DNA of 64,000 nt from Paenibacillus chondroitinus NBRC 15376 (GCF_004000765.1 NZ_BILW01000019.1:1-64000); one strand, 5' to 3'. Positions 7,307-17,507 are shown, numbered from the stretch's first letter. Translations and numbers: made by a program. Notes: a model not told the origin generated them from the letters alone.

Positions 7307-9025
7307 TTATTTTTTAACAGTGTTATACCACTCATTAACTTCTTTCGTAATTTGGTCTCCGCCCAGCGTCTTCCAACTGGCTACAAACTTATCGAACTCG
7401 TCCAGCGAACCGCCTAACACAATCTTCGTAAATGATTCCGACATTAACTTATCCAACTGGCCGCCTTTTTCGACTTGCGTCGGGGTAGGAACACTGTAAA
7501 ACTCGTTGTTAACGAACGCTTTATTTTCGCGAATCTGACGCGTCAGCCCCCAGCCGCCTTCTTTGGCTGCACGACTGTAGTACTGCCCCCAATTTACGCC
7601 TTTGCTTGCATTCGTCGTATTGTTAGCGAGGAAGTCCTGCGTTGCTTTGAAGACGTCGGCTACGTTTTTGTAATTTTCGTCATCGAGCGCAATCTCATTT
7701 TGTTTGGCATCGAGCGCCTTGTTGACTTCGGTGTAGATCGTATCGATCTGAGCCGGATTGTAGATCCTCGGATTAAACCAGTTATAAACATAACCATTCT
7801 CCGCTTTATTTTTCTCGATGTATTTCTTTTTGCCCATTTCAATGTAGAAATTGATCATTTTAATAGCAGCTTCCGGATTTTTCGCATTCTTATTGACAGC
7901 AAATACTTTATTGCTGCGCAGTGTAGGAACAAGCGACTTCCCAGGCTTTCCATCCAGCGAAGGGATTTGAAGCGCGATCCAGTTTGCATTTGGATCTTTG
8001 TCCACATTCAAGTTAAGCGGCCAGTTCGGGTACCACCATTCGCCGTAAGATATCCCTACTTTGCCAGCCGTGATATCTTCAACCGCTTTATTCTCATCCT
8101 TCAGCGCAAACTCTTTATCGAAAATGCCCTTCTGATACCATGACTGCATCCTAGCCAGTGCATTCTTCACTTCAGGTTGAATAAGTCCCGGGACTAACTT
8201 GCCATCTGCGCCTTTGATCCAAGCGGACTGATTATCGCCGACAGAAGGGTAAGCCCCGAAGCCATTAAATAAACCTCTAACATCAAATCCCCAGAAGAAA
8301 AAGTTCTTTTGCATCGCGATGCCATAGGTATCGTTTTTCCCATTCTTGTCCGGGTCGCCTTTAACAAAAGCTTCAGCGACTTTCTCTAGTTCATCAATCG
8401 ATTTGGGTGGCTGAAGCTTCAAATTGTCCAACCAGTCCTTCCGAATCCAAAGCAGCTGCGTTGACAGGAAGGGATCTTCGAAAGCAGGAATACCCAGCTG
8501 CTTGCCTTCTGAGCTGAACGTTTTCATGGCGAATCCGCCGTCGGACTCCATATACTTTTTGAGCGCAGGAGATGCGTATTGTTTGTAAGCTTCCGTCAAA
8601 TCAGCAAGCATGCCCTGTTTCTTTAACTTCTCATAATTTTTCTGATCGAGTTCCAGAATGTCGGGCAGATCTCCTGAAGCCATAGATAGAGCAAACTTCT
8701 GCTCAAACTGACTTGAAGGAACGGTCCATTTATATTTAACCTCAATATTCGTCATCTCTTTCAAATCTTTAAAATAAGCGTTCTTATCAGGTGTAATCCC
8801 TTGCAGTGTTCTTGGATCTTCCGGCGGGTTGAATCCAAGTACTTGTGTAACCGTTACGGGTTCAGCATACTTGCCTAATGGATCTTGCGCAGAACCCGTA
8901 CTTGTGCCAGCTGTCGCTTGCGCAGGAGAACTCGGTTTGTCGCCAACTTGATTGCTGCAAGCGGTCAACAGCGAGAGGGCCATCCCTCCTGTCAGAAGCA
9001 GCTTCACTTTTTGATTACTTGTCAT
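7307..9025 (-). CDS. Extracellular sugar-binding lipoprotein, LplA type
   Basis: A 572-residue ABC solute-binding protein. The N-terminus is a lipoprotein signal (LLLTGGMALSLLTACS; lipidated Cys at LTAC) followed by a Ser/Thr/Gly linker. The segment KGDPDKNGKNDTYGIAM is the calcium-loop-like motif typical of LplA proteins from Paenibacillus. It is the first gene of the transporter operon and lies 135 bases after the response regulator gene, in a gap that probably carries its promoter. A cre-like sequence with two mismatches (GGAAAGCGTTTACT) overlaps the start region, hinting at catabolite repression. The ligand is unknown. Confidence 0.92.
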   Translation of the reverse strand: MTSNQKVKLLLTGGMALSLLTACSNQVGDKPSSPAQATAGTSTGSAQDPLGKYAEPVTVTQVLGFNPPEDPRTLQGITPDKNAYFKDLKEMTNIEVKYKWTVPSSQFEQKFALSMASGDLPDILELDQKNYEKLKKQGMLADLTEAYKQYASPALKKYMESDGGFAMKTFSSEGKQLGIPAFEDPFLSTQLLWIRKDWLDNLKLQPPKSIDELEKVAEAFVKGDPDKNGKNDTYGIAMQKNFFFWGFDVRGLFNGFGAYPSVGDNQSAWIKGADGKLVPGLIQPEVKNALARMQSWYQKGIFDKEFALKDENKAVEDITAGKVGISYGEWWYPNWPLNLNVDKDPNANWIALQIPSLDGKPGKSLVPTLRSNKVFAVNKNAKNPEAAIKMINFYIEMGKKKYIEKNKAENGYVYNWFNPRIYNPAQIDTIYTEVNKALDAKQNEIALDDENYKNVADVFKATQDFLANNTTNASKGVNWGQYYSRAAKEGGWGLTRQIRENKAFVNNEFYSVPTPTQVEKGGQLDKLMSESFTKIVLGGSLDEFDKFVASWKTLGGDQITKEVNEWYNTVKK

Positions 9026-9160
9026 AGTAAACGCTTTCCCCCTTTAATTCGCAATAGGTTTTCATTTGTTTCCCTACGTTTTTATTGTAAAGGTAAACGG
9101 AGAAAGCAAACAATTTCAATTCTTTTACATTGCTTTCACTTTATTTACTTCTTGTTTCAC

Positions 9161-10471
9161 TTATTGTAAATTGCGAAATTCTTGCGGTGAAGTTCCCGTC
9201 ATTTTCTTGAAAAACGTCGTGAAATAAGAAGGCGAATCGAAACCTAACTTGGATGCGATCTCGTTCAATTTCATCTGCGGATTGGCCATCATCGCAATTG
9301 CTGATTCCAGCTTGATCGATTGAATATACTCCATCAGATTGCGGCCTGTAATTTGTTTATAATAGCGGGATAAATAGGAGGGATTAAAGTGCACCTCTGC
9401 GGCAATGGCCGTAAGCGATAAATCTCCCGAAAGCTGATTCTGGATATAGTGATGAATTTGTTCAATCAGCAGCATTTGAGAGGACATCATCTCCGCCTTC
9501 ATGCCCAGATCAAGAACAACCATCTCTTGTCCCAGCTGAAATCTCTTGAGAATATTCGTGCGGGCAGCCTCTACTTGCTCATGAAGATCATCCCACTCAT
9601 CTACTAGATTGCCTGATACCGCAAACGAGACGGAAACATCCAAATTTTCTTCACAGTCATTCTGCACCGCTTCCAGAATACTTTTCATATATCCAACAAT
9701 GCCCTGCCAATCCACTTCATGATCCTCTACCGTGAACCGGGCTATTAATTCATGATGGGGTTGAAGCAGCCAAACCAGCGTGTTTGCATCATAAATGGTT
9801 TGTTCTCCCTGAATCGAAACCGGCAGATGCGTGTCGAAAGTCTGTTGCACCGCTTGCAGCAGCTTCGATTTATGTGCGGGAGATTGCTCCTCCAGACGGT
9901 TAATTTGTCCTGCTATAAAAAAGGCTGGCTGTTCTATCTGTATACGAAATTCCACCTCTGCGTATCGAGCATTTGCAAGAAGCAAAGTCACCGGCTCACC
10001 TAGCAGCAAAGCTTCCAGCATTTCTTTTTTGAGCAGTGGCTCAGCGAATTGAGCATGCATCAGCGCTTTTTCCTCCAACATATGATGGCGATTCTCCTGC
10101 TCTAATTTATCGATTGCTCTCTTAACAGCCTCAAAGATAGGGTCGATCCCTTCTGTCTTCAGAATATAATTCTCCACATTCTTACGAATGGCTTCGTAGA
10201 CATAGTCGAATTCACTGTAACCCGTCAGCAAAATAATTCGGCAAGAAGGCCAATAATACACGATATCGTCCATTAACTGAAGACCGCTCTTTTGGGGCAT
10301 TCGAATATCGCTAACCACGACATCCAGCTTCGTTTTTCTAGCAATTTCAAGTGCTTCTCTCGCTGAATAAGCTTTGCAAACCTCAAGTTCGAAATCTGCT
10401 TTTTCCTGAAAAAGCAGTGCCAGACCATTAACAATAGCCGGCTCGTCATCCACAATAAGCAGTCGGTACAT
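9161..10471 (-). CDS. Response regulator with AraC-type DNA-binding domain (YesN-like)
   Basis: A 436-residue two-component regulator. Residues 3-120 are a receiver domain with acidic pocket VDDEP and phospho-acceptor D55 in VVSDIRMP. A middle region of about 200 residues has no recognised motif. The last 100 residues form an AraC helix-turn-helix pair (IAAEVHFNPSYLSRYYKQIT and IASKLGFDSPSYFTTFFKKM). It lies two bases after the kinase gene, so the two are co-transcribed and probably translationally coupled. It likely activates the adjacent SBP-permease operon. Confidence 0.92.
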   Translation of the reverse strand: MYRLLIVDDEPAIVNGLALLFQEKADFELEVCKAYSAREALEIARKTKLDVVVSDIRMPQKSGLQLMDDIVYYWPSCRIILLTGYSEFDYVYEAIRKNVENYILKTEGIDPIFEAVKRAIDKLEQENRHHMLEEKALMHAQFAEPLLKKEMLEALLLGEPVTLLLANARYAEVEFRIQIEQPAFFIAGQINRLEEQSPAHKSKLLQAVQQTFDTHLPVSIQGEQTIYDANTLVWLLQPHHELIARFTVEDHEVDWQGIVGYMKSILEAVQNDCEENLDVSVSFAVSGNLVDEWDDLHEQVEAARTNILKRFQLGQEMVVLDLGMKAEMMSSQMLLIEQIHHYIQNQLSGDLSLTAIAAEVHFNPSYLSRYYKQITGRNLMEYIQSIKLESAIAMMANPQMKLNEIASKLGFDSPSYFTTFFKKMTGTSPQEFRNLQ

Positions 10472-10473
10472 GA

Positions 10474-12210
10474 TTACCTCTCCTTGATAAAGTTTATTAT
10501 TAGATCTACTCGTAAGCCTCCGTGTTGGCTGCGGGAGACGAATACACCGCTGCCCGCCCCATATTTCAGTTGAAGTCTGACGTTTACATTCGTCATTCCC
10601 GTCTTCTCTTTTTGCTCCGCACTGCTCGCAAGTTTTGTGCGCAATTGCTCAAGCTTATCATCTGTTAGCGACTTCCCGTTATCTTCCACCGTAACACGTA
10701 TGCCTTGCTCCCGGTAATCAACATTGAGGTAGACGATTCCCTGCATCGTTCCGTCTTCAAAGGCATGCTCAAATACATTCTCTACAATGGGTTGAATAAT
10801 CAGTCGAGGTACCAGTACCGACTGTACGGGATGCGTCATTTCTACATATTCATAGCGAATGCGATTCGAAAACCGGATACACTGAATTTCGCAATAATCA
10901 AGCGCATGTCGATACTCCTTAAATAAAGGCACCTCATCGGACCCGCTCCTCGTGATGTACTGATAATAACTCCCAAGCTTCTGTGAAAGCTCAGCAGCGG
11001 TATCCGAGTCCCCCGTTTTACACATCATGTAAATATTAAAGAAACTGTTATATAGAAAATGCGGGTTAATCTGCGATTGCAGCTGTTTCAATTCAGAATG
11101 CTGGAGAGCGATTTTCTGTTCATAATTTTCCTCTATGGAGCGCTTCAATCGATTCGCCATCCGGTTAAAACTGTTAAATAAATAATGGAACTCATCTTTG
11201 CGCTTTGACTCAATACTCAAATTCAAATTATCCGTTTCAATCATTTGAAACGCCTTGGTCAGCTTAGAAAGCGGCTTATGAATCATGAAGTGGATCGAGA
11301 AAGAATAAAGAAGAAGCACCGTAATGGTGATAGCAAAAATCGCATAAAACCAGGTAGTAAACTGGCTCAGCTTGCTTGTAAGTTCATTCTGATTGACATA
11401 CATCACCAGCGACAAATTTAATGAACTGACTTGACTGTGCGTGATGAAATAGCTTGTGCCATTTATTTTCTGAATGATGGGTTTGTTCGCATTACGTTCA
11501 CTCTGTTCCTCGACCAGCGACAGCACCGTAGGGATAACATCCGTGTCTTTTGTGGTAGCGAGTATACTTCCCAGTTTCTCTTCTCCCAGCAGTACTGCTG
11601 ACTTCTGGTATAACGCCGCAATTTGGTTCAAGGCCGCCAATAACTTGCTTTTAGAAATTTCAATATAAGACATTATGCCTGAATTGTTTTCGCTTTCAAT
11701 AAATAACATGCGATCTCCCAGTCTATAGAAAGACGGCTTTGGGGTGGTTTCCATTAACGTCGAGATCATCCTGAATGTCTCATTCGGCGTACTCTCAACA
11801 CCGTTCATCATGGATATGATTTTGCCCACCGACTTAATATACACCCCTGCATCGACCACATAATTGCTTGAGCTTTGCAGCGTAAGCAAGCTGTCTTTTA
11901 CTTGATCGATTAGTTGGACCTCTTCAAAATTCTCAATTGTGCCGCCTACGAAACTGAGCTTCTGCAGATCGCGGTTGTTCATGAACAGCAGCTGCTGGTT
12001 CCGAATAAAATATAACTCATTGTCGATCTGCTTCGAATAAAAGGACGCGCCGGCCACCGCCGATTCGGATATTTCCTCCTTAACAAAAGCTAGCCCTTTG
12101 TAATTCACCCCTATATTCATGACGACCAAAGGAATAAGCAACACGATAAACACGATCACAATCTTCTGATAGACGAGCCATCTGGATCTGCCAGCAGCCT
12201 GCAGCTTCAT
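10474..12210 (-). CDS. Sensor histidine kinase, YesM type
   Basis: A 578-residue membrane kinase. TM1 lies at about residues 15-32, an extracellular sensing region of about 250 residues follows, then TM2 near 290-312 and a HAMP segment (HKPLSKLTKAFQMIETDN). The phospho-acceptor motif is QINPHFLYNSFFNIYMM, typical of His_kinase family YesM proteins. The ATPase domain has VPRLIIQPIVENVFEHAF (N-box) and VEDNG. It probably senses an extracellular sugar or the loaded binding protein and phosphorylates the regulator downstream. Confidence 0.92.
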   Translation of the reverse strand: MKLQAAGRSRWLVYQKIVIVFIVLLIPLVVMNIGVNYKGLAFVKEEISESAVAGASFYSKQIDNELYFIRNQQLLFMNNRDLQKLSFVGGTIENFEEVQLIDQVKDSLLTLQSSSNYVVDAGVYIKSVGKIISMMNGVESTPNETFRMISTLMETTPKPSFYRLGDRMLFIESENNSGIMSYIEISKSKLLAALNQIAALYQKSAVLLGEEKLGSILATTKDTDVIPTVLSLVEEQSERNANKPIIQKINGTSYFITHSQVSSLNLSLVMYVNQNELTSKLSQFTTWFYAIFAITITVLLLYSFSIHFMIHKPLSKLTKAFQMIETDNLNLSIESKRKDEFHYLFNSFNRMANRLKRSIEENYEQKIALQHSELKQLQSQINPHFLYNSFFNIYMMCKTGDSDTAAELSQKLGSYYQYITRSGSDEVPLFKEYRHALDYCEIQCIRFSNRIRYEYVEMTHPVQSVLVPRLIIQPIVENVFEHAFEDGTMQGIVYLNVDYREQGIRVTVEDNGKSLTDDKLEQLRTKLASSAEQKEKTGMTNVNVRLQLKYGAGSGVFVSRSQHGGLRVDLIINFIKER

Positions 12211-12307
12211 TTCATACCCCCAGCCTTATTGTTAAGAAATGTATGTCTTACATTATCATACGTTTTTATGTATCTATCAACAGGCAGTCGAAATTGTGTT
12301 GTTAACA

Positions 12308-12354
12308 AAAAAACCGAAAGTCTGAGAGATACCTACTCATACTTTCGGTTTTTT
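12308..12354 (-). terminator. Terminator of the 1669-aa secreted protein gene
   Basis: AAAAAACCGAAAGT pairs with ACTTTCGGTTTTTT, with an inner TGAG/CTCA pairing. It is flanked by A- and T-runs on both sides, so it can also act in the plus direction. Confidence 0.82.
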
Positions 12355-12376
12355 ATTTAATTGGTGAGCTGAAGGA

Positions 12377-15300
12377 TTACCGTTCAAACTTGACTGCATC
12401 AACCCTCGTATAAATCATATCAGCAGGAAGGGTTGGCGGATCTACCGTAGTTGGAGTCTCCCTAGTTAAACGAACATACTCGCTGCCGTCTCCTGTAAAG
12501 TCGAACGTTCCAAGATTAACCCACCCCGACGAGCCGACTGTCGCATCGATATACGTGACCTCGGTAACGGACTGATGCTTCACTTCCACTTTGACATGAT
12601 TATCGTTTGCCGTTGTATGGACGATCTTGTAGATGGAGACCGTATATCTCCCTTCTGGTAGCTGGGCTTTCCAAGTGGCCGATGATCCTTGAACGGTAGA
12701 ATAACGTGATTTAACACCAATTTTGTAGCCAGCTAAATTACTTTGGCTCCAAGACCCTTCCGTCGTGTATAATCCCGTCGTATCCGTGCTGTCGACGATA
12801 ACCGTCAGATCCTTAATCGTTACAGCCAAAGTTGGTGTTGTTAAGGTCACTCCATTCAACGTAACTGTGGCCCACACCGTGATGTGGTCTGTGACTCCAT
12901 CTAGGCTTCGAAGGGTCAACACGCCATTGCTGTCAATTTCAGCTAGATCCGTTCTATCAACGAAATACTGCACATTGGCATGGCTCAGATCACCGATCAG
13001 TCCGTTGTCCAAATAACCGGCTACACTCAGTTGAGCAGCTTGAGTCATTTGCAATTCGTCCCTATTCGACTTGATGACCACCGACTCTAATAGGAGCGTC
13101 TTATTAGGGTCCACCCACATCATGGCATCTGCAATTACCCGTGACTTGTTGGCCTTATTGGTTAGTTCGACATACCCGCTATCCCCTGATGCAAAAGGAT
13201 AGGCGCCAAGGAACACCCACGTTCCATCGGCCTTTGACTCATCAACGGTAACCGTCTCAGAGCCTCCGCTATAATGAACAGTAAATAAGGCATTGGTTGC
13301 CCAATTTTCGCTTGAGACTGTTATTTGCGGCAGCTTGTAATACACGCTATAGGTGACACTTTCAGGAAGATCTGGTCGCCAGGCAATTTTGCTTGTTGCT
13401 GTACCCGCTGTCGATTTGGCATATACATAGTTATCGTAATAGTAGTCATTGGCCGTTGTATCTCGTATCCAGACGCCTTCCAAATCAGCCTCCGTATTAT
13501 CCACAATGATGGATGACCCTTGCTGCCAAGCCGGTTGGACTGGCGTTGCCCCTACCTGATCAGGCAGATATAACGTCCGCTTGCGGGTCTGTTTGCCGTC
13601 GGATTCCACATAATAAGTGAAAGTTTGGGATAAATCATTTACCCGTATCGACCATTCCATCGGATAAATCGTATCTGGAACGGTCGTGTACGTGACACCG
13701 CCATCCAAAGAGTAATGGATTGTCGCTGGCTTTGTCGTTTTCGCCTCCACATAAGCATCGTAGGACGTTTCGTCAGGCTTGACGATTAGCATGCCCTTAA
13801 CAGCATCTATAGGACTGTGGACGTCGAAGAAATAACTTGCATCCGATGTATCGGCCGTTCTAACCCGGTGCAACGGCACATCAATGTCTAGCCCCTCCAC
13901 AATGATAGCTGTTATTCCCTTGCTTGAAACTGTGGCCTGTATGATTCCGTCACTCATAACGGCTTGCACGGGTGTCCCGTTATCGCGAATGATGGTTACG
14001 TTATAAACTTGTGCTGGGTTGAACCCGACCATTTGTGCATTCAATTCGATTGGAGTCTGTACCTCAACCTGGGATTCATTGCTTAAACTGATGTAGAATT
14101 TATTTCCGCTTTCTCCCGTTATCCAGTTCAATTGAGGATGGTTAGTCTGGATAATTCCTTTGGGCATCCAGAGCCACACGTTCGAATTGCCGTAAAATTG
14201 ACCTGGTTTATTGCCATAAAGATGATATTTGAACCATAAAAAATTAGTTTCAAATACGGACGGGAAGGCGATACTCCCATTTGATTTCAGCGATTGTTCA
14301 CTGATCAGATAATCCATTGTTTGCCCCAGCTGCGCTGGCATATGGTGATAATAGATGGATGTAGCCCCGCTTGGTCCTTTCAAAGGAAAATCAGGCTCCA
14401 GTTGGCTAACAGCGAAGCCCTTATAGTAATAACCCGGATAGCTGGAATATCGTCCGATGACCGCATTATGAGCGATATCCTGCAGCAGTTTATCGCCTGT
14501 ATAGAGCGATAATCTCAGCATGAATGGAGCCTCCTGAGCATTCATCCGATAATAGCCGGTTGTACTTCCCGCTTCAAATGTCAACCCGTTGGGTGAAACA
14601 AGCCAACTGTCCGCTTGTACGCCCCCAGCTACATCTTCAGGGAGCTTGCTCCTAGGATATGCGTATTTACCACTTTCCGGCCAATGGAACGATTCCGCGT
14701 AATTATACGTCTCCGGCTGCGGTATCGTAACGGTGCCTTCAGGAACCGGACGAGCAACGAACATGGTAACGTACTGCTTCGCTTCCTTGTACGCGGCATT
14801 CAAGTATTTGGGATCCTTCGTTTCTTCGTAAAGCTCCAGGATCTCCATCCACAGCTTGCCATAATAATAAATAAACTCATTTTTACTTACGTTTACAGAT
14901 GCAGGTGTATCGATATTTTGAGCGATATAGCTGTCAGCTGCATCCTTGGCAGCCTGTAAATACTGTGTATCCCCCGTCATCCGATACATCATAAGAGGTT
15001 GAATGACCGGCCCCCGATCTTTCTGATCAGGATCTCGCACAAGGTACTCTTCCTGCCCCAACGCCCCAATTCCTGCCGAAGTGCCCAGCATTTGATTGAC
15101 AGCGGCTACGCTTGAAACATCGAATGGCAAGGTTGCCATTTTCCATAATGACGGCACGCCGTATATCGGCTTCTGCGTTGGCGACCAACCAATCCCATTT
15201 CGCGAGACACCGTACTCGATGGACGGTAATGCCCTCGTATCGTAAAGCTGATTGTCCCCCGTCAGATAGTAGGCCCCTAGAAGAGCCGCATTCGATGTTG

Positions 15301-17386
15301 TTCGAACGCTATCCTCGTTCTCGATATCAATGAAGCCCTTTGCTCGCTTCCACCAGCCGCTGGGCGACGGAACGTAATTAACAGAGTCATCCCCTTGCGG
15401 TTCGATCTTGAGCAAATCGATCATATTGAACATCGCATCTGTAAGTGACTGATCTGCGACATTTTCCCTGTATGCTGAATAACCGTATTCACTGCGGAGA
15501 ATATCTTCGTAGGCCTTATACAGACTGCTGTTTTGAGCAATTAGCCCCATATGGAACTGATACGTGCTTTCCGCGGTCATCTGCGAGTAAGTCCCTAGTT
15601 GCGGCGCATAAAGAATCGGCTGCACAGTGCCTTCGTTGTTGACAAGACTCATGCCAAGCCGTTGTTGGGTAACGCCTCCTGTCGGTTCAAACTCGACGTG
15701 GAGCTCCTCCGACGGTACAAATATCCCATAGGACAAAGCGTCCCCCGCTCCGTCGTTCTTCTCAACCAAACTCATCGGAGCGCTTAGCTCCCTCAAACTT
15801 GTTGATTCAACCGATCCTACCATTTTGGCATGTGATCTGAAGCCATTTAACACTTCATTAACTCCAGAGGCTAACTCTGTTGTGAAAGATTGATAACCAA
15901 TGACATAATTCCCATTCCGTCGTGGAGTAAAAGAAAAGGAAACATCAGGTCTGTCCCCAGACAGGGACCAGTTCACTTGTAAACCGTAATCGCTTCCATG
16001 CAAAGAATCGGTTAATACGGCAGTATGGCTATCAGGAAAATTGATCCCATCGAATGTAATCCACCTTTTGTTCATCGTATCGTAGTAATTGGTTCGACTC
16101 CCTGCATTCCCGTCCAACAAAACCCATTGTTCTTCAAGTCTTTCTGCCACATGATTGATTGCCACCCAATTCCCTGTATCCGTGTCCTTGTAGAATAGAT
16201 CACGAACAATGGATTTGCCTCCATCCCAAGCAGCTTCATAGAAAGTCGCCTTATAGTTTGCATTCTCGATGCTGCCTTTTTCCGTATAACTGAGATTCGC
16301 CAATGTGCGGCTGCGCAGCGGGGGCAACGGTGGAGCTTGCTGCCGAATATTCCCTTCGAACTTGACGCTATCTGCCCGCGTAATGATGGTTCCCGTCGTA
16401 GGCTGCGTTCGAGTCAGTCTGACAAATTCGGTATCATTACCGCTAAAAACATACTCCCCCAAATCAACCCATCCAACAGCTGGGCCAGATGAGGGCCTGA
16501 GATCCATAAACATGACATCCGTAATCCCATTGTGCACAATTTCGATTTTTACATTACTATCTGCTTTATCCGCCCAATTAAGCTTGTTGAACGATATTCT
16601 CGCCGTTCCTGCTTCCAATCGCGGATTCCATGTGATGCTTCTTCCCACGGCATCCGTATAACTGGAACTGGAATTATTATACCCCTTCACTCCTGTACTC
16701 GTGCTCCAATAGGGAGCTGAGTATCCGTTAGTCTTGTTATCCACATCAGTGGTGACGACTCCATCAATTGTGATACTTCCATCATCAATAATGATTGTCT
16801 TATGAGGCTCTCTCTGCTGAATATTCCCCTCAAACTTAACCGCATCCGCGCGCGTAAGTATCGTGCTAGAGCTGCCGGTAGACCGGGTCAATTTAACGAA
16901 TTCTTCACCTGTCCCGGAAAAATAGTACTCTCCCAGGTCAACCCATCCTGCTGGAGCTCCGAATGAAGGCCTAAGATCTATAAATTGAACATCTGTCATA
17001 CCATTATGCACAATTTCGATTTTCACATTGCTATCCGCTTTATCCGCCCAATCAAGCTTGTAAAATGATATTCTCGCTGTTCCTGCTTCCAATCGCGGAT
17101 TCCACGATATGGTTCTGCCTGCTGTACTTGTATATTTGGAACTGGAATTATCGTACCCCTTCACCCCTGTACTTGTAGTCCAATTCGGAGCCGAGTATCC
17201 ATTGCTCTCATTATCTGCATCAGGAGTCATAACACCATCAATTGTGATACTCCCGTCATCGATGATAATTGTCTTGTACGGTAAGGTCTCCGCATTAGCG
17301 CTCCTTATTCCAACTAAACTTAAAGGAACGATCAACGCCATGATGAAAATAAAGAAAAACAGTTTCCTTTTCACCAGATCACTCAC
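12377..17386 (-). CDS. Giant secreted multidomain protein with golvesin-like repeats and a probable alpha/alpha-barrel core
   Basis: A 1669-residue exported protein with a Sec signal peptide ending near ANA (30-32). Residues 38-195 and 196-352 are two near-identical beta-rich domains starting TIIIDDGSITIDGV, of the golvesin/xanthan-lyase C-terminal type thought to bind carbohydrate. Residues of about 380-1180 look like a polysaccharide lyase or glycoside hydrolase core: a beta-sandwich-like part, then a helical part rich in YY/W motifs (WWKRAKGFIDIEN, SFHWPESGKYAYPRS). Further golvesin-like domains occur near 1300-1435 and 1540-1668, with a bacterial Ig-like domain near 1440-1535. No sortase or SLH anchor is visible. 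The start is uncertain (GTG at 17386 has a poorly spaced SD). Enzyme class and substrate are not recognised; a glycan-degrading role is inferred from context. Confidence 0.75.
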   Translation of the reverse strand: MSDLVKRKLFFFIFIMALIVPLSLVGIRSANAETLPYKTIIIDDGSITIDGVMTPDADNESNGYSAPNWTTSTGVKGYDNSSSKYTSTAGRTISWNPRLEAGTARISFYKLDWADKADSNVKIEIVHNGMTDVQFIDLRPSFGAPAGWVDLGEYYFSGTGEEFVKLTRSTGSSSTILTRADAVKFEGNIQQREPHKTIIIDDGSITIDGVVTTDVDNKTNGYSAPYWSTSTGVKGYNNSSSSYTDAVGRSITWNPRLEAGTARISFNKLNWADKADSNVKIEIVHNGITDVMFMDLRPSSGPAVGWVDLGEYVFSGNDTEFVRLTRTQPTTGTIITRADSVKFEGNIRQQAPPLPPLRSRTLANLSYTEKGSIENANYKATFYEAAWDGGKSIVRDLFYKDTDTGNWVAINHVAERLEEQWVLLDGNAGSRTNYYDTMNKRWITFDGINFPDSHTAVLTDSLHGSDYGLQVNWSLSGDRPDVSFSFTPRRNGNYVIGYQSFTTELASGVNEVLNGFRSHAKMVGSVESTSLRELSAPMSLVEKNDGAGDALSYGIFVPSEELHVEFEPTGGVTQQRLGMSLVNNEGTVQPILYAPQLGTYSQMTAESTYQFHMGLIAQNSSLYKAYEDILRSEYGYSAYRENVADQSLTDAMFNMIDLLKIEPQGDDSVNYVPSPSGWWKRAKGFIDIENEDSVRTTSNAALLGAYYLTGDNQLYDTRALPSIEYGVSRNGIGWSPTQKPIYGVPSLWKMATLPFDVSSVAAVNQMLGTSAGIGALGQEEYLVRDPDQKDRGPVIQPLMMYRMTGDTQYLQAAKDAADSYIAQNIDTPASVNVSKNEFIYYYGKLWMEILELYEETKDPKYLNAAYKEAKQYVTMFVARPVPEGTVTIPQPETYNYAESFHWPESGKYAYPRSKLPEDVAGGVQADSWLVSPNGLTFEAGSTTGYYRMNAQEAPFMLRLSLYTGDKLLQDIAHNAVIGRYSSYPGYYYKGFAVSQLEPDFPLKGPSGATSIYYHHMPAQLGQTMDYLISEQSLKSNGSIAFPSVFETNFLWFKYHLYGNKPGQFYGNSNVWLWMPKGIIQTNHPQLNWITGESGNKFYISLSNESQVEVQTPIELNAQMVGFNPAQVYNVTIIRDNGTPVQAVMSDGIIQATVSSKGITAIIVEGLDIDVPLHRVRTADTSDASYFFDVHSPIDAVKGMLIVKPDETSYDAYVEAKTTKPATIHYSLDGGVTYTTVPDTIYPMEWSIRVNDLSQTFTYYVESDGKQTRKRTLYLPDQVGATPVQPAWQQGSSIIVDNTEADLEGVWIRDTTANDYYYDNYVYAKSTAGTATSKIAWRPDLPESVTYSVYYKLPQITVSSENWATNALFTVHYSGGSETVTVDESKADGTWVFLGAYPFASGDSGYVELTNKANKSRVIADAMMWVDPNKTLLLESVVIKSNRDELQMTQAAQLSVAGYLDNGLIGDLSHANVQYFVDRTDLAEIDSNGVLTLRSLDGVTDHITVWATVTLNGVTLTTPTLAVTIKDLTVIVDSTDTTGLYTTEGSWSQSNLAGYKIGVKSRYSTVQGSSATWKAQLPEGRYTVSIYKIVHTTANDNHVKVEVKHQSVTEVTYIDATVGSSGWVNLGTFDFTGDGSEYVRLTRETPTTVDPPTLPADMIYTRVDAVKFER
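16328..17275 (-). repeat. Internal tandem duplication (2 x about 474 bp) in the giant secreted protein gene
   Basis: Codons 38-195 and 196-352 encode two copies of the same domain. DNA identity is also high: for example CCTGCTTCCAATCGCGGATT occurs in both copies. The spacing is 158 codons. This indicates a fairly recent in-frame duplication. Confidence 0.85.
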
Positions 17387-17401
17387 ATCCTCTCTCTTAA
17401 A

Positions 17402-17417
17402 TTGATTGCGCTTTCAA
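17402..17417 (-). promoter_or_regulatory. cre (CcpA catabolite-control) site
   Basis: On the minus strand TTGAAAGCGCAATCAA fits every fixed position of the consensus WTGNAANCGNWNNCWW. It lies just upstream of the giant protein's start, so it would act as a roadblock or start-proximal repressor site when preferred sugars are present. Confidence 0.55.
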
Positions 17418-17441
17418 AAAAGTAATCACCTCCGTCTTTTT

Positions 17442-17507
17442 ATCATAACAGGCCACATCACCCTGAAATTTCTTTGATTTCAAGAATTTCTTATAAGATT
17501 TTAAGTA
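17442..17507 (-). promoter_or_regulatory. Promoter with 42-bp motif shared with the 28.1-kb transporter promoter
   Basis: The motif at 17466-17507 (core TTCAAGAATTTCTTA on the plus strand) is 37/42 identical to 28114-28155. On the minus strand it ends in AAATTT, 18 bases before a -10 box TATGAT (17442-17447). The equivalent spacing at the other site is 17 bases. This layout suits an AraC-type activator binding next to RNA polymerase. Confidence 0.6.

Noticed and set aside
7475-8143. A 222-codon plus-strand frame opposite the first binding-protein gene
   Set aside because: Fully antisense to a well-supported LplA-type gene, with no SD or domain; composition artefact.
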